This document shows positions 5,864 to 6,629 of a stretch of DNA of 6,629 bases, one piece after another. The DNA lies in contig JAQBUS010000063.1 in NCBI GenBank assembly GCA_027623875.1, forward strand, positions 1-6,629, written 5' to 3'. This DNA comes from Pseudomonadota bacterium. GTDB taxonomy: Bacteria > Pseudomonadota > Alphaproteobacteria > Rhodobacterales > Rhodobacteraceae. The notes beneath the pieces were generated by a model that saw only the letters and a program-made list of their open reading frames with translations, searched no databases and was not told the origin of the DNA. How positions within the stretch are numbered: the first letter of the stretch is position 1; each line of letters begins with the position of its first letter. The position numbers and the translations under genes are program-made.

Positions 5864-6295
5864 TTAATTTCCTAATCCTACAGAAACTCCAGCAAGAACC
5901 AAGACAAGACCTAACCTTCCCAACATTACTAATTTTTTCATTATTGCAGCATTTGGAGGGATTTTTGTTATTCCAGACTTTGCAAGTAATAGATTTGAAA
6001 AAATTGATGCTCCCAATACCATTGCCGCACCTACTAATTTCACGTAAAATGAAAACCCTATCCACATAGTTTCGTAAATACTATAAGCTAGCCCAATACC
6101 TGTAAGCCAAAGCAATATTATAGAAATCAATCCAATAAAAGCTAATTTCTTGATAGCAGATATAGTTTCTGGTGACGGCATTTTAGAAGCTTTAGCATGT
6201 GTGGATTGAATTACTGCACCACCTATTCCGATACCCCCTGCTAAGAAAATAGACAAAAAATGAACGAATTTAAGAGAAATGATGCCCAATAGCAC
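5864..6295 (-). CDS. Small four-helix integral membrane protein of unknown function
   Basis: I do not recognise a named family. The 143-residue product has four hydrophobic stretches, about 4-30, 50-73, 80-104 and 122-141, joined by short polar loops rich in Lys. The first helix contains LKFVHFLSIFLAGG with a histidine (His12), and the second ends in WLTGIGLAY. This layout loosely recalls CopD/DUF2269-like small membrane proteins, which is a weak resemblance only. The start is GTG at 6295, nine bases after AAGGA (6309-6305). It lies 15 bases downstream of the cysteine synthase stop with the ribosome site in the gap, so the two are almost certainly cotranscribed. It ends 14 bases from the convergent metallo-hydrolase gene, with no room for a strong terminator, so its transcript probably runs antisense into that gene. 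A transport or redox role linked to cysteine is possible but unsupported. Confidence 0.85.
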   Translation of the reverse strand: MLLGIISLKFVHFLSIFLAGGIGIGGAVIQSTHAKASKMPSPETISAIKKLAFIGLISIILLWLTGIGLAYSIYETMWIGFSFYVKLVGAAMVLGASIFSNLLLAKSGITKIPPNAAIMKKLVMLGRLGLVLVLAGVSVGLGN

Positions 6296-6310
6296 TTTAA
6301 AGTTTCCTTG

Positions 6311-6629
6311 TCATAGTTGGTAGCCTGGGGTTGAAAGAGATAGAGAAATCTCATCTTCTGACATTTCTTCCCCTATGCCGTCAAACAGTGGCGTCGTAAG
6401 ATATCGTTCGCCCGTATCAGGCAAAATACACAGTATTTTGGAACCTGGTTCAGCCCGTTCAGCTATCTTTATGGCCACTGCAAAACTTGATCCTCCAGAA
6501 ATTCCTGTAAAAATACCCTCTTTGGTTGCCAGCTTCCGTGACCACTCAATTCCTTCTGAGCCATTAACCAGAACTAACTCATCATAAAACTTTTTATCCA
6601 GTGTCTCTTGAAGAACCTTAGGGATAAAA
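6311..6629 (-). CDS. cysK: Cysteine synthase (O-acetylserine sulfhydrylase), C-terminal 105 residues, cut by right edge
   Basis: PLP enzyme that makes cysteine from O-acetylserine and sulfide in the cytoplasm. Only the C-terminal third is in the window; the lysine that binds PLP and the TGGT phosphate loop lie outside it. The visible part begins FIPKVL, the conserved segment after the substrate loop. It continues through NGSEGIEWSRKLATKEGIFTGISGGSS, then PGSKILCILPDTGERYLTTPLF, where the PDTGERY stretch holds the Ser/Thr that contacts the pyridine nitrogen. It ends SLSTPGYQL and TGA at 6313-6311. These marks are typical of CysK-type synthases; a CysM or cystathionine-beta-synthase-like relative cannot be fully excluded without the N-terminus. 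It is followed after 15 bases by the small membrane-protein gene on the same strand. The reading frame is unbroken. Confidence 0.9.
   Translation of the reverse strand, partial: FIPKVLQETLDKKFYDELVLVNGSEGIEWSRKLATKEGIFTGISGGSSFAVAIKIAERAEPGSKILCILPDTGERYLTTPLFDGIGEEMSEDEISLSLSTPGYQL

Noticed and set aside
5755..6069. Overlapping frames across the MBL and membrane-protein genes, plus strand to 6069 and minus strand 5811-6065
   Set aside because: Both run across the ends of two better-supported genes, and their composition reflects reading those genes out of frame.
6375..6587. 70-codon plus-strand frame at the right edge
   Set aside because: Antisense to the conserved C-terminal part of cysteine synthase.

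Overview
This 6.6-kb window looks like an ordinary metabolic stretch of an alphaproteobacterial chromosome, probably marine or at least AT-leaning. That guess rests on a Tat-exported family-5 solute-binding protein and an adducin-type aldolase that both resemble roseobacter/rhizobial proteins, and on the low overall GC. It is inference; no marker gene is present. I see eight protein genes: six complete, and one cut by each edge of the window. There are no RNA genes, CRISPR arrays or intact mobile elements.

Left block (1-2308, minus strand): the start of a peptide/nickel/opine-type ABC importer operon. The substrate-binding protein comes first (716-2308), then a hairpin, then the first membrane permease (DppB type), which runs off the left edge. 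The permease appears to start at TTG. The hairpin between them could keep binding protein in excess over permease.

Divergent region (2309-2652): 344 very AT-rich bases with no gene. They contain an 11-bp-arm inverted repeat (2449-2488) that looks like an operator. A class II aldolase/adducin-family gene (2653-3417, plus strand) reads away from it, so importer and enzyme may be co-regulated and the enzyme may act on the imported compound. An ungapped comparison with fuculose-phosphate aldolase suggests the catalytic glutamate is missing.

Middle (3418-4608): a short GC-richer island with a run of eight G, which may be a remnant of a lost element. Next comes an HSL-family esterase (3565-4494, minus strand), then a 114-bp divergent spacer in which two oppositely directed promoter candidates occupy the same 30 bp.

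Right block (4609-6629): a tight two-gene plus-strand operon encoding a single-domain rhodanese and a metallo-beta-lactamase-fold hydrolase. It converges, with only 14 bp between stop codons, on a minus-strand operon of cysteine synthase (C-terminal part only) followed by a small four-helix membrane protein. Rhodanese and cysteine synthase give this end a sulfur-metabolism flavour, but no pathway is proven. Nothing here amounts to an evident new system. The best leads are the operator-like repeat, the overlapping divergent promoters, the aldolase active site and the rhodanese/MBL pair.
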